From positions 1 to 39,546 of the forward strand of contig JAUHWW010000007.1 in NCBI GenBank assembly GCA_030427365.1: 39,546 bases of DNA, read 5' to 3'. A model generated the notes under the pieces. It saw nothing but the letters and a program-made list of their open reading frames with translations, was not told the DNA's origin and did not search any database. This document shows positions 29,911-37,919 of the stretch, piece by piece (position 1 is the stretch's first letter; each line of letters opens with the position of its first letter). The DNA is from a bacterium. GTDB taxonomy: Bacteria; Patescibacteriota; Saccharimonadia; Saccharimonadales; SZUA-47. The translations under genes and the position numbers were made by a program.

Positions 29911-30210
29911 TTAATTCTCCTTCGTTTTTACTTGGTTTAAGACCACCCCGCCGAGTTTTTTCTTCTCTTTCGTCTCTCTTTTCAGTTCTGCTCGCTCCCG
30001 TTTTAGCCTAGCTAGCCGCTTACGCATGCGGTTTTTTTCCCGCGACTCTTGCAACATTCTCTTGATACGTTCCAAGACGACCCGAGCAAACCTCTCTCTC
30101 GTTCTTGCTTCTGGAGAAGCATCATTACCTAGAATGAGATTCCGCTCTCTGAGATCATCATCAGACTCGTCTTTTTCAAGTGTATAGGCTGGTTTAAGTT
30201 TTTCTGCCAT
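29911..30210 (-). CDS. small basic coiled-coil protein
   Basis: A 99-residue, very basic helical protein. From about residue 38, RERFARVVLERIKRMLQES followed by NRMRKRLARLKRERAELKRE makes a long Arg/Lys-rich heptad helix. It may bind nucleic acid or the membrane surface. First gene of a YggT/PH-domain operon. A weak GATCAT box lies 6 nt before the ATG, so it may also be leaderless. Function unknown. Confidence 0.7.
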   Translation of the reverse strand: MAEKLKPAYTLEKDESDDDLRERNLILGNDASPEARTRERFARVVLERIKRMLQESREKNRMRKRLARLKRERAELKRETKEKKKLGGVVLNQVKTKEN

Positions 30211-30317
30211 GAATATATGATCGCATCATCTTGCCATTGTCGCTGTAAGATTTATGACACCACCAAACCCGAGACACTTGAAGGTCACTGGTTAACAAGT
30301 AGCTCTGCTGCGAAACC

Positions 30318-32324
30318 TTAACGGTGTAGAGAAATTTTTGTACTTCTCGTTTTCGCGAGTAGAAAAGCAGTTGCTGCAATGATCGCGAGACCGATGACCG
30401 GTGCAGACACTGCACTCGATCCTGTCTCTGACAATGTATCTGAATCACCGAGCACTGACCCACCGCCAAGCCCATCATTCGTTGTACTCACACCAAGAAC
30501 ACTGCCCTGGTCGTCATCACTATCATTATCCCTCGTTGTGCTTGCACCAAGTGTAGCGCCTTCTTCGGCGTTATCAATTGTAACTGCTATAACATGGACC
30601 GATGTTGTTCCGCCAGTGAATGGATCTGATGTATCGCGCAAGCCTGAAGCATCACGAGCTGCAAGTCGAATTTGATAGTCTCCATCCGGATACGCAGTCG
30701 TGTCCCAGTCTTCACAGAGCAGTCCAACGACGTCAACAGACGTTGCAACGGTTCCCGAGATAGGAGTCGTGCACCAATTTACATCGTTCAATCTATCACC
30801 AGTATGGGTACCTCCATCGCTAAGATCTGTTGTTGAAGGATATAGCGACAAATTGTAATGCAATAGCTCTACGTCGTCAGTAACACTACCTTCTATGTCG
30901 ACTGCTCCACTCAGCACCGCGCTATCTGCTGGTGAAGTGATATCAACAATAGGTGGTTCCATATCGAGAATAAGTTCGCATTGTTCTGATATTTCACTCT
31001 CATTGCCTGCTTTATCGACAGCAATTACCGTGTAGTAGTACGGATTATTCCCAGGCGTCATATTTGCGTTATAGAACTCGGTTCCAGCTGAAACCTGTCG
31101 ATGTTTCTCGTTGAACTTCGTGCCAAACCAATAGTAATCAATGTTTGGATCAGTGCTTGCATCCCATACTATTCTTATTTGTGGTGAGTCAGTGTAACCA
31201 TTGCAGCCAATTTCTGGTGAGCTTGCGCTGTGACCTCCAAGGATTGATAGTCCAAGCACTTGACCAGGGTCTGTGTTGTCTACAATAAATTCACGGGTTT
31301 CACGGGTACCAAATAAATCATCGACAGGATTTATCACAAAGCAATGCATTCCATCGTTTAATTGGAGTGTATCGAGGGTTGCAGAAAAACTAGCGCCATC
31401 CCATGTGTATGAGTTGCTAAACCCATCTACATTGCCAAACACTGTATTGGTGTTTGCAGCACAGGTGCCTTCACGTACGGCCCATTGCACATTGTCCTCA
31501 TTTACTGAATCGTGATCGTTATATTCAGCAGTTAAGGCAACAGAACTTCCAGCCACAACTTCATTTTCAGCCGGAGCAGTAATCTCGAGCCGTTCTTTAA
31601 GCATATAGGCTCTATCATCTGTGTAATTGTTATTATCAGGTGGGTTATCAATTACAACGTATTGGCTGTTGGTGTCGTTGATAGTTATCGTACTTGATGA
31701 TAAATAATGATCTGAATAAATATGCAGCTCATTGAAATGGCTGGAGGTGCCATTGACGGTTAGAGTTGCAGTTCCCTGATCTACATTTATTGCATGCCAT
31801 CCACTACCTGATGTCGTGATGTTTTCGATGGTGACTGAGGATCCACCCGATAGTCCATTAATATTGACTCCCGACCTTGGCATATTAATAGTAGTTACAT
31901 TACTAATGTCTATATTTTCTGAGCCGTAGATCAATATTCCGTGGATACTTGTTCCGCTTGAGCCATCAATTATCACGTTATTTATCGTTACTCCGTCAGC
32001 ATCAACAGCACGTAAAGCTGCATTATTGCTATTTCCTGAACCAGGGCCTACAAACGACGCATTCATTGTGTGGCCGTTTCCTTCAAAAGTAGTTCCCGCC
32101 GGAATGTCGATCTTGGCGGTTAATGTACAGTCACCTTGGAGTGTCCAAGTGCCTGCACTGTCATCATCAATGCTACACCCGTTTATCACTGAAACTGCAG
32201 CATTTGCGCTTAGTGTCATGGCTGCAAGTGTTGCGAGGAGTAAACCGGCGAACAAGACCACCAGTTGCTTTTTATAAGTTTGGGCAAACGTCCGGATGAC
32301 GCCCACGCTCACGTGATATCTCAT
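30318..32324 (-). CDS. surface protein: beta-helix, Ig-like modules and LSETG sorting-like tail
   Basis: A 668-residue exported protein. The signal peptide is LVVLFAGLLLATLAAMTLSANA. Residues 50-240 are parallel beta-helix repeats (GVTINNVIIDGS, NIDISNVTTINM, SVTIENITTSGS). Ig/FN3-like modules follow (LEITAPAENEVVAGSSVALTAEY; VDITSPADSAVLSGAVDIEGSVTDD). The end has repeated VLG-S-T units, then LSETG, a hydrophobic helix and KTRSTKISLHR, the layout of a sortase substrate. The mature part could bind polysaccharide or a host surface. GAGGAA precedes the ATG. Confidence 0.85.
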   Translation of the reverse strand: MRYHVSVGVIRTFAQTYKKQLVVLFAGLLLATLAAMTLSANAAVSVINGCSIDDDSAGTWTLQGDCTLTAKIDIPAGTTFEGNGHTMNASFVGPGSGNSNNAALRAVDADGVTINNVIIDGSSGTSIHGILIYGSENIDISNVTTINMPRSGVNINGLSGGSSVTIENITTSGSGWHAINVDQGTATLTVNGTSSHFNELHIYSDHYLSSSTITINDTNSQYVVIDNPPDNNNYTDDRAYMLKERLEITAPAENEVVAGSSVALTAEYNDHDSVNEDNVQWAVREGTCAANTNTVFGNVDGFSNSYTWDGASFSATLDTLQLNDGMHCFVINPVDDLFGTRETREFIVDNTDPGQVLGLSILGGHSASSPEIGCNGYTDSPQIRIVWDASTDPNIDYYWFGTKFNEKHRQVSAGTEFYNANMTPGNNPYYYTVIAVDKAGNESEISEQCELILDMEPPIVDITSPADSAVLSGAVDIEGSVTDDVELLHYNLSLYPSTTDLSDGGTHTGDRLNDVNWCTTPISGTVATSVDVVGLLCEDWDTTAYPDGDYQIRLAARDASGLRDTSDPFTGGTTSVHVIAVTIDNAEEGATLGASTTRDNDSDDDQGSVLGVSTTNDGLGGGSVLGDSDTLSETGSSAVSAPVIGLAIIAATAFLLAKTRSTKISLHR

Positions 32325-32436
32325 AAGGTTCCTCGCAGTTATTTAACAACACCATATCATGATAATTACAATATTTCAAGCGTAGCGTTATGACGCAGCT
32401 ATTGTGATCAAGCGCAATGCACTAAAAAACTACTGG

Positions 32437-32445
32437 TGTTACTAT
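32437..32445 (+). promoter_or_regulatory. extended -10 for a leaderless LRR transcript
   Basis: TGT-TACTAT ends 6 nt before the ATG at 32452. Confidence 0.55.
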
Positions 32446-32451
32446 GGATCT

Positions 32452-32973
32452 ATGAAAAACATAGTCATCGTCCTTCTCGTGCTAATCACAGGTGTTTTCG
32501 GGTATATGCTACTCACAAGGGATACCGTCACGAGTCCAGGCACTATACCAAATAACGAAAACGAGACAACGGACCAAGATACTACTATTACTCCTTCTGA
32601 TGAAACGCTCGATCTTTCTGGGAGAGGGCTCTCAGAAATCGACAAAGATATCCTCGATAACAATAAGATTACAACCCTTAATGTAAGTAACAATAATCTC
32701 ACCGGTGCGCTTCCTGCCGAGATTCGGAAACTAACGAATCTAGAAGTGCTTATTGCGTCAGACAATAGTCTTACTGGCATTCCCGCTGAAATCGGTCAAC
32801 TGAGCAAGTTGAAACAAGCCGTTTTCTCTAATAACGACATTTCTGGGCTTCCGCTTGAGATTGGGAATCTGAAGAATTTAGAGACACTCGATTTGCGCGG
32901 CAATCCGAATGTTTCGACCTACGACATTGGTCTGCTACGACCGGAAATTCCGAACGCAGACATACTTTATTAA
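32452..32973 (+). CDS. membrane-anchored leucine-rich-repeat protein
   Basis: A 173-residue protein. N-terminal anchor KNIVIVLLVLITGVFGYMLL, an Asn/Thr/Asp linker, then about five LRRs (ITTLNVSNNNLTGALPAEIR; LEVLIASDNSLTGIPAEIG; LKQAVFSNNDISGLPLEIG; LETLDLRGNPNVSTYDIGLL). LRRs bind proteins, so this could be a host or partner receptor. The start is at 32452 because the -10 box lies just upstream and the signal region begins there. An in-frame ATG at 32404 would add 16 residues of unlikely sequence. The stop overlaps that of the RRM gene. Confidence 0.85.
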   Translation: MKNIVIVLLVLITGVFGYMLLTRDTVTSPGTIPNNENETTDQDTTITPSDETLDLSGRGLSEIDKDILDNNKITTLNVSNNNLTGALPAEIRKLTNLEVLIASDNSLTGIPAEIGQLSKLKQAVFSNNDISGLPLEIGNLKNLETLDLRGNPNVSTYDIGLLRPEIPNADILY

Positions 32974-33278
32974 TACTGTCTTCTGAAGCTGTTACCGCCA
33001 CGTGGCCTATTGTTACTTGAGCGACGCTCTTCTTGTGGTCTTGCTTGGTTCACAGTAATAGTTCGGCCACCAAATTCTTTGCCGTTTAGCTCTTCAATTG
33101 CAATTTGGCTTTCTTTAAGATCGCTCATCTCAACAAATCCAAAGCCTTTGGATCTGCCGCTCTCTCGGTCCTTAATGACTGTTGCGCTGGTGACGTTGCC
33201 ATAAGATGCAAACAATTCCTCTAGTTCTTTATCGGTTGTCGAATATGCTAATCCGCCGACGTATAGTTTTATTGCCAT
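32970..33278 (-). CDS. RRM-domain RNA-binding protein
   Basis: A 102-residue protein with a single RNA recognition motif: RNP2 LYVGGL (5-10) and RNP1 KGFGFVEM (about 44-51). A short Arg/Gly/Asn tail (RRSSNNRPRGGNSFRRQY) adds non-specific RNA affinity. It resembles the cold-induced Rbp proteins of cyanobacteria in length and layout. AGAGGAA lies about 6 nt upstream of the ATG. It lies divergent from a DEAD-box helicase, a natural RNA-remodelling partner. Confidence 0.95.
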   Translation of the reverse strand: MAIKLYVGGLAYSTTDKELEELFASYGNVTSATVIKDRESGRSKGFGFVEMSDLKESQIAIEELNGKEFGGRTITVNQARPQEERRSSNNRPRGGNSFRRQY

Positions 33279-33288
33279 TGTGTTTCCT

Positions 33289-33331
33289 CTCGGTTACTTT
33301 TGCTGATGCTTGTGAATACTTGCTAACCGAG
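33289..33331. repeat. 8-bp inverted repeat spanning the RRM gene promoter/leader
   Basis: CTCGGTTA (33289-33296) and TAACCGAG (33324-33331) are perfect complements. On the RRM transcript one arm ends next to the ribosome site. The best -10, TATTAT (33337-33332), would start transcription around 33325, leaving most of the other arm untranscribed. It is therefore either an operator or, with an earlier start, a hairpin that masks the ribosome site. Confidence 0.45.
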
Positions 33332-33449
33332 ATAATAGTTAGCTTTGATAAGACTAAGTATGACAACGGAGAGGTAATTGTTACCACTTGCTACGGCCAA
33401 CTATAGCAGCATGCTTCAGCTTCTCCTAAATGTATCTTCAATAGTAAAT

Positions 33450-33478
33450 TTGTGTCACTTTAGTGATTATGCTATAAT
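33450..33478 (+). promoter_or_regulatory. promoter of the DEAD-box helicase gene
   Basis: TTGTGT (33450-33455), a 17-nt spacer, and TATAAT (33473-33478) preceded by TGC. The transcript would start near 33485, giving a leader of about 100 nt. The stretch 33338-33449 shows nothing I can identify. Confidence 0.7.
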
Positions 33479-33492
33479 TAATACATTGTTTT

Positions 33493-33582
33493 AAATGAAT
33501 CCTGAGCAAACGTAGATACATTGACTCGATTTTCGTTACAGACAGTCAATATATCAACTATCTCGATAAGGATTCATTTTTT
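33493..33582 (+). ncRNA. structured leader of the DEAD-box helicase with attenuator-like hairpin
   Basis: Outer arms AAATGAATCCT (33493-33503) and AGGATTCATTT (33569-33579) are perfectly complementary over 11 bp, and T residues 33577-33582 run directly to the ATG. Inside, ATTGACT (33520-33526) pairs with AGTCAAT (33544-33550). The outer stem buries the only ribosome site (AAGGA) and ends in a U-run. It could block translation, terminate transcription, or both; it may respond to cold or to helicase level. Confidence 0.6.
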
Positions 33583-34794
33583 ATGTCTCATGTGTATAGA
33601 AGTCGGTCTCATAGTAGTGGCCGCACAAAGAAATTTAATACTAGGCGAAGCGGCGGCTCCCAAAAGCGGCACCCAAAAAAAGCCTACATTCACCCTTCTA
33701 AGTTTGTGCAGGCAGCCTCACCGGTTGCTGAAGAATTATTTACGCCGCAGCACACATTCGACGACTTTGCCGTTGCAAATCTCATAAAGAAAAATGTGCA
33801 AGCGATGGGCTTTACTGAGCCCTCACCAATCCAAGATCAAACAATCCCGAGAGCCCTCGAAGGCAACAGCATACTCGGCATTGCTGATACTGGCACGGGC
33901 AAAACCGCTGCATTCGCTATTCCCCTGCTGAACCGATTAATAACTGAGCCAGCGTCAAAGGCCATCATTTTAGCGCCAACCAGGGAGCTCGCTGAACAAA
34001 TTGAACAGCAATGTCGACTGATTGGAAAAGGCAGTGGTCTTGACGGCGCGCTTTTAATTGGCGGAACCTCAATGTCACGCCAGCTGCAAGAGCTAAAATT
34101 TAACCCCCGCATTATTATTGGCACACCAGGCCGGATCAAAGATCATTTGACTCGCGGGTCATTGAAGATTCATGATTGCAACATTGTTGTGCTCGATGAG
34201 GTTGACCGCATGCTTGATATGGGATTTGTCCATGACATCACCCACATCCTCAATCATGCGAAGGCTGAACGACAGAGCTTTTATTTTTCTGCTACCTTCG
34301 ATCATGGTGTTCGGAGGATTATCGACACCTTTACAAAAGAAATTGCGCACGTGTCCGTGAAGACTGGTGATACAAGCAAAAATGTCGAGCAGAATGTTGT
34401 TGCTCACACGTCGGCAAATAAAATCGATAAGCTGCATGATATCCTCATCGATGCAACAACCACAAAATCTATTATTTTTGACGATACGCATCGACTTGTC
34501 GAGAAGCTTTCGAAGGAACTGGCCGGCCGCGGATTTTCTGTGGAGGCAATCCATGGCGGTAAATCACAGTCACAACGCCAACGAGTGCTAAAACGCTTTA
34601 AGAATAATGACATCAACGTGCTAGTTGCAACGGATGTCGCAGCGCGTGGGCTGGATGTCACCGATATCACGCACGTTATTAACTATTCCCTCCCACAGTC
34701 GTACGATGATTATGTGCACCGAATTGGCCGCACGGGGCGCGCAGGAAAAATCGGCAACGCTTTAACCTTCGTTGAAAACGAGGCACCCCATTGA
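33583..34794 (+). CDS. DEAD-box RNA helicase (RhlE-like), DEVD variant
   Basis: A 403-residue ATP-dependent RNA helicase. A basic 35-residue N-terminus is followed by the Q motif region (FTEPSPIQDQTIP), motif I ADTGTGKT (101-108), Ia PTRELAEQI, TPGR, motif II DEVD, and motif III SAT. Domain 2 has SIIFDDTHRLVEKLS, VLVATDVAARGLDV (motif V) and HRIGRTGR (motif VI). It has no long C-terminal RNA-binding tail. Motif II is DEVD rather than DEAD, a conservative change. The likely role is RNA remodelling, possibly in cold or ribosome assembly. Its stop overlaps the TTG start of the next gene. Confidence 0.95.
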   Translation: MSHVYRSRSHSSGRTKKFNTRRSGGSQKRHPKKAYIHPSKFVQAASPVAEELFTPQHTFDDFAVANLIKKNVQAMGFTEPSPIQDQTIPRALEGNSILGIADTGTGKTAAFAIPLLNRLITEPASKAIILAPTRELAEQIEQQCRLIGKGSGLDGALLIGGTSMSRQLQELKFNPRIIIGTPGRIKDHLTRGSLKIHDCNIVVLDEVDRMLDMGFVHDITHILNHAKAERQSFYFSATFDHGVRRIIDTFTKEIAHVSVKTGDTSKNVEQNVVAHTSANKIDKLHDILIDATTTKSIIFDDTHRLVEKLSKELAGRGFSVEAIHGGKSQSQRQRVLKRFKNNDINVLVATDVAARGLDVTDITHVINYSLPQSYDDYVHRIGRTGRAGKIGNALTFVENEAPH

Positions 34795-35042
34795 AAAACA
34801 ATGCGAGATCATTAGTCATCCAGCAGCTGCGTGAAGCTAAGGTTAAGGAAAAACTTGCAGCAATGGAGAACGATGCGTCGCTGCACACAGTGAAAACGAC
34901 GTTTAATGCGAACTCTGAGCTTTACCCAGATAATCAGATGCCGTTTCGTGACAAACACTATGACTATTTGCTAAAGCATCCAGGAGTTGACCCAGATCAG
35001 TACCTAGCCAACTTGCGCTTGATGCTCAGGCGCTCAATCTAG
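34791..35042 (+). CDS. small helical protein translationally coupled to the helicase
   Basis: An 83-residue basic helical protein (SLVIQQLREAKVKEKLAAMEND; HYDYLLKHPGVDPDQYLANLRLMLRR). The TTG start overlaps the helicase TGA stop, and GAGG lies about 7 nt upstream, so it is co-translated with the helicase. The Arg/Lys-rich ends could bind RNA. I know no family. Coupling suggests it is a helicase partner (inference). Confidence 0.7.
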   Translation: MKNNARSLVIQQLREAKVKEKLAAMENDASLHTVKTTFNANSELYPDNQMPFRDKHYDYLLKHPGVDPDQYLANLRLMLRRSI

Positions 35043-35051
35043 ACAGCTTAC

Positions 35052-35807
35052 TTACACATCGGATGCATTATCGACTATAGGAGCATGGAGCCTGTAGGGA
35101 GTGAACCTCACAAATATATTCGTAAGGAACTTGTTCCACAGTCCGTGCGTTACTTCAATTTTTCCTGCCATCATAGCGTCATAGCCTAGCTGAGCAACAC
35201 TTTTTGGGTCTGCTCCTTTCGACTGTTTTGGCGCACTCGCTTCATCAAAAAAGTGCGTTTTTGTTACACCTGGATGGAGAGCAGTCACGGTAACATTAGT
35301 ATCTCGTAAATTATATGAAAGCGTTCTGCTCAGGCTGCGGACAAATGCTTTGGTCGCATAATAGACGGGCTGCGCAGGACCTGGCAAAAATGCAACTATT
35401 GAGGCGGTGTTGAGTATCCGTCCACTGTTTTTCTTTCTAAAATCTTTGCCAAAATAATGACATAGTTCCATAACGCTCACCATGTTGAGCTGAGCCATAG
35501 CGATGTTTCGCTCAATATCACCATCGAAAAAATCGGCAACATACCCAACGCCTGCATTATTAACCAAAATTTCAATATTTTCGTTTTTAAATGCTTCATA
35601 GAGCTTTTTTGCTGAGCCCGGCTTTGACAGATCGCATGCATAGAACTGAGCACTCACTCCATATACCTTCTTGAGCTTAGCAGACACTTTTTTCAATTCT
35701 TTCTCGTCTCTCGAACATAGAACGATATCATGGCCTTTTTCTGCCATTATCTTTGCAAGCTCCAGGCCAATTCCGCTCGACCCGCCGGTTATTAGTGCTT
35801 TTTGCAT
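35052..35807 (-). CDS. short-chain dehydrogenase/reductase
   Basis: A 251-residue NAD(P)-dependent oxidoreductase. The Rossmann cofactor motif TGGSSGIG (about 7-14) is followed by SRDEKE, where Arg suggests NADP(H). NNAG, the catalytic Ser in NTASIVAF, and YYATK supply the classical Ser-Tyr-Lys set. TALHPGVTKT is the usual PG motif. The substrate is unknown; acyl or carbonyl compounds are likely. The start follows a TGA-GATACT extended -10 by 6 nt. Confidence 0.93.
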   Translation of the reverse strand: MQKALITGGSSGIGLELAKIMAEKGHDIVLCSRDEKELKKVSAKLKKVYGVSAQFYACDLSKPGSAKKLYEAFKNENIEILVNNAGVGYVADFFDGDIERNIAMAQLNMVSVMELCHYFGKDFRKKNSGRILNTASIVAFLPGPAQPVYYATKAFVRSLSRTLSYNLRDTNVTVTALHPGVTKTHFFDEASAPKQSKGADPKSVAQLGYDAMMAGKIEVTHGLWNKFLTNIFVRFTPYRLHAPIVDNASDV

Positions 35808-35813
35808 AATCCT

Positions 35814-35822
35814 AGTATCTCA
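35814..35822 (-). promoter_or_regulatory. extended -10 for a leaderless SDR transcript
   Basis: TGA-GATACT on the minus strand, 6 nt before the ATG at 35807. The rest of the gap to 35929 shows nothing recognisable. Confidence 0.4.
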
Positions 35823-35929
35823 CACGCTATACGAGTAACGGTCGAGCAATATTACTTCATAGCTCTGGGTTCCACAACTGTACGATGAACCTGCGATGCA
35901 AGATGATATAGCCTGTAACAACGTAGTAT

Positions 35930-36850
35930 CTATATCGTGATCACTACGCTTCCCTTTTTTCGCCCAGTGTCAACATAGCGATTTGCTTCGACGATGTCGT
36001 CAATCTTGAACGTTCTATCAATTGTTGCAACCAATTTCCCCTCATCAAACATCTTTGCTAGTTCTTCAAGATCGGCTGACGATTCTTTTGCAACATCCAA
36101 GCTGTCTACGGTTACATATTTCCCACCCTCAGCTAAAAGACCGCTAGCTTTAGCCTTTGAGATTTTTCCTACTGCGTCAAAAACCACATCAAATTTTCCA
36201 CTTATCTTTTCAAGATCAGTCTCTTTGTAGTTATATACTTTTGAAGCGCCGAGTTCTTTTGTAAGTTTTATACCGTCTGGACCGCTCACAGCAGCCACTT
36301 GAGCCCCCAAATACTTTGCAACTTGCACAGCGGAAGTTCCGACTGCTCCAGTAGATCCATAAATCAGAACTTTCTTGCCCTTGCCAACTCCAGCTTTGCG
36401 CAAGAAATACAGTGCTGTATTGCCCCCAAATGGGATTGCGCTCGCTTCCTTAAAGCTAGCCTTCTTAGGTTTAAGAGCGATTGCTCGCTTGTCAGGTAGA
36501 GCACAGTATTCGGCAAATGCACCAAAGCTAAACCCAGCCATCGCGTACACTTCATCACCGACTTTAAATCGCGTTACTGAATCACCAACTTCTGTCACAA
36601 CACCTGCAAGTATACTTCCCTGAATACGCTTTGGCTTTCTAAGGCCTACCAGCAGACGAATAATGATTTTGCTGAGAAATCCTTTGACCCCGCTCCCACC
36701 GTCCAAAGCACGCATGCGGACGTCACCGGAATTAACCGTTGCTGCTTTTACTTGCACCAATATCTCATTGGGTTTTATTGTTGGTTTCGCAACCTCTTCA
36801 ACTGATAGCACCTCGGGTGCTCCATAGCCCTTTGCGATGACGGCTTTCAT
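35930..36850 (-). CDS. zinc-independent medium-chain dehydrogenase (quinone oxidoreductase-like)
   Basis: A 306-residue NAD(P)H oxidoreductase. The N-terminal GroES-like domain opens MKAVIAKGYGAPEVLSVEE. VTEVGDSVTRFKVGDEVYAM and ALKPKKASFKEASAIPFGGNTALYFL are typical of zeta-crystallin/QOR proteins. The nucleotide-binding loop is YGSTGAVGTSAVQVAKYLGA. No catalytic-zinc GHE motif is present. It may reduce quinones or enals. Its ATG overlaps the end of the tetR gene (4 nt), so the regulator and enzyme are co-expressed. Confidence 0.92.
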   Translation of the reverse strand: MKAVIAKGYGAPEVLSVEEVAKPTIKPNEILVQVKAATVNSGDVRMRALDGGSGVKGFLSKIIIRLLVGLRKPKRIQGSILAGVVTEVGDSVTRFKVGDEVYAMAGFSFGAFAEYCALPDKRAIALKPKKASFKEASAIPFGGNTALYFLRKAGVGKGKKVLIYGSTGAVGTSAVQVAKYLGAQVAAVSGPDGIKLTKELGASKVYNYKETDLEKISGKFDVVFDAVGKISKAKASGLLAEGGKYVTVDSLDVAKESSADLEELAKMFDEGKLVATIDRTFKIDDIVEANRYVDTGRKKGSVVITI

Positions 36851-37518
36851 ATTTTCTTCTCCTTCTTTTCTTTTGTTAGTAATTGATCAAGCGAATCTAA
36901 AATGAGCCCAAGCCCGAAATGAAAATCTTGAATCCCATCGTGTGATCCATCAATAATCGACAGTGACATGCCATGCATATAAGGATGGGTTTCTTTTGGG
37001 ATCATTGGCAAAAATTGCTCAGCGGCAGATTTAAACTCTGAAGGTTTAAGCGGAAAATTTTGACTCTGCAAGTTAAAACCATAGATGTAGCTATCAATCG
37101 TATTCCATGCGTAGTCTGTCATCCGGTATGAAAACCCTGCTTCTCGAAAGTACCCGACCGTCGTATCGATATATCGCAGCATATTTGGTCCCACGTTCAT
37201 TCCAGCTACAAATTCATGTGCCGCCCAGGGATGAGCGAGCAGCGTTTTTCTCATAATGTCTGCTCGCCGCCGCAACGCGTCTTTCCAATCGGTACATTCA
37301 TTAAGTAATGGAATTGTTGGGACAACTGCATCAACCATTGATGCGATTAGATCACGCTTGTTCACTATGTGGTGATACAGCGACATCGCTTCAACGTCCA
37401 AATTATCAGCAAGTTTCCTCATCGATAGATTTTCAATACCGTTTGCATCAGCTATGGTAATAGCTTCATCGACAATCTTTTGAAGTGATAGTTTATTTGA
37501 ACTAATTCGCTTGGACAT
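36847..37518 (-). CDS. TetR-family transcriptional regulator
   Basis: A 223-residue repressor. The N-terminal DNA-binding domain reads LSLQKIVDEAITIADANGIENLSMRKLADNLDVEAMSLYHHIVNKRDLIASM, a typical TetR HTH with a SLYHH recognition helix. The larger C-terminal helical domain is of the Tet-repressor C1 type and ends in a Lys-rich tail. AAAAGG lies upstream of the ATG. A 13-bp palindrome with extended symmetry at 37534-37554, between this gene and the divergent membrane cassette, is its probable operator. It probably controls both directions. Confidence 0.93.
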   Translation of the reverse strand: MSKRISSNKLSLQKIVDEAITIADANGIENLSMRKLADNLDVEAMSLYHHIVNKRDLIASMVDAVVPTIPLLNECTDWKDALRRRADIMRKTLLAHPWAAHEFVAGMNVGPNMLRYIDTTVGYFREAGFSYRMTDYAWNTIDSYIYGFNLQSQNFPLKPSEFKSAAEQFLPMIPKETHPYMHGMSLSIIDGSHDGIQDFHFGLGLILDSLDQLLTKEKKEKKI

Positions 37519-37533
37519 AAACCTTTTCCGTGA

Positions 37534-37554
37534 TAACCTTACAGTGTAAGTTTA
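37534..37554. promoter_or_regulatory. TetR operator-like palindrome
   Basis: CTTACA-G-TGTAAG (37538-37550) with outer bases also matching (TAA...TTA). A minus-strand TATAAA and a plus-strand TATAGT (37553-37558) overlap or abut it, so a bound dimer would cover both promoters. Confidence 0.7.
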
Positions 37555-37592
37555 TAGTAATAACTTTTTTATGCAAGTAGAAAGGAGCAATT

Positions 37593-37712
37593 ATGGACAC
37601 GTTATTTACGGCTGAAGCCTGGTCATCACCTGGCGGCGTCGGATTCTTTATAGTGTGCGTCGCGGTATTTTTATACCTGATCATAAACATCGATACTAAG
37701 AAAAAGAAATAG
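37593..37712 (+). CDS. 39-residue single-pass membrane peptide
   Basis: The peptide has one hydrophobic stretch (GVGFFIVCVAVFLYLIIN) between an N-terminal segment (MDTLFTAEAWSSPG) and a Lys tail (DTKKKK). AAGGAG about 6 nt upstream gives a strong start. It is the first gene of a three-gene cassette divergent from tetR. It may be a small subunit or regulator of the DUF4386-like protein. Confidence 0.7.
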   Translation: MDTLFTAEAWSSPGGVGFFIVCVAVFLYLIINIDTKKKK

Positions 37713-37722
37713 ACTAATTATC

Positions 37723-37881
37723 ATGAGCAAGAAAAATGATACGCGTCACTATCCCAAAGGAACCGGTCTTGCCTTCGGAATACTTTTCGGTGTTTTATTT
37801 GCTCTAGCGACGAGCAATAATGCTTTATTCGTTATTGGAATCGCTTTAGGTGCAGGACTAGAAACTACGTTTGCAAAGTAA
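37723..37881 (+). CDS. 52-residue small membrane protein with Gly-rich helices
   Basis: A polar start (MSKKNDTRHYPKGTG) leads to two hydrophobic Gly/Ala-rich stretches (LAFGILFGVLFALATS and ALFVIGIALGAGLETT). These resemble the glycine-rich helix pairs seen in small exported or membrane proteins. It begins 10 nt after the 39-residue peptide. No clear ribosome site is present, so translation is probably coupled. Function unknown. Confidence 0.65.
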   Translation: MSKKNDTRHYPKGTGLAFGILFGVLFALATSNNALFVIGIALGAGLETTFAK

Positions 37882-37919
37882 AGTAAAAACAGCAGATAAT
37901 GCTGAAAGTAAGGAGTACT

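Noticed and set aside
33206-33406. Plus-strand 66-codon frame over the RRM gene start
   Set aside because: It overlaps the RRM start antisense and its promoter; no ribosome site.
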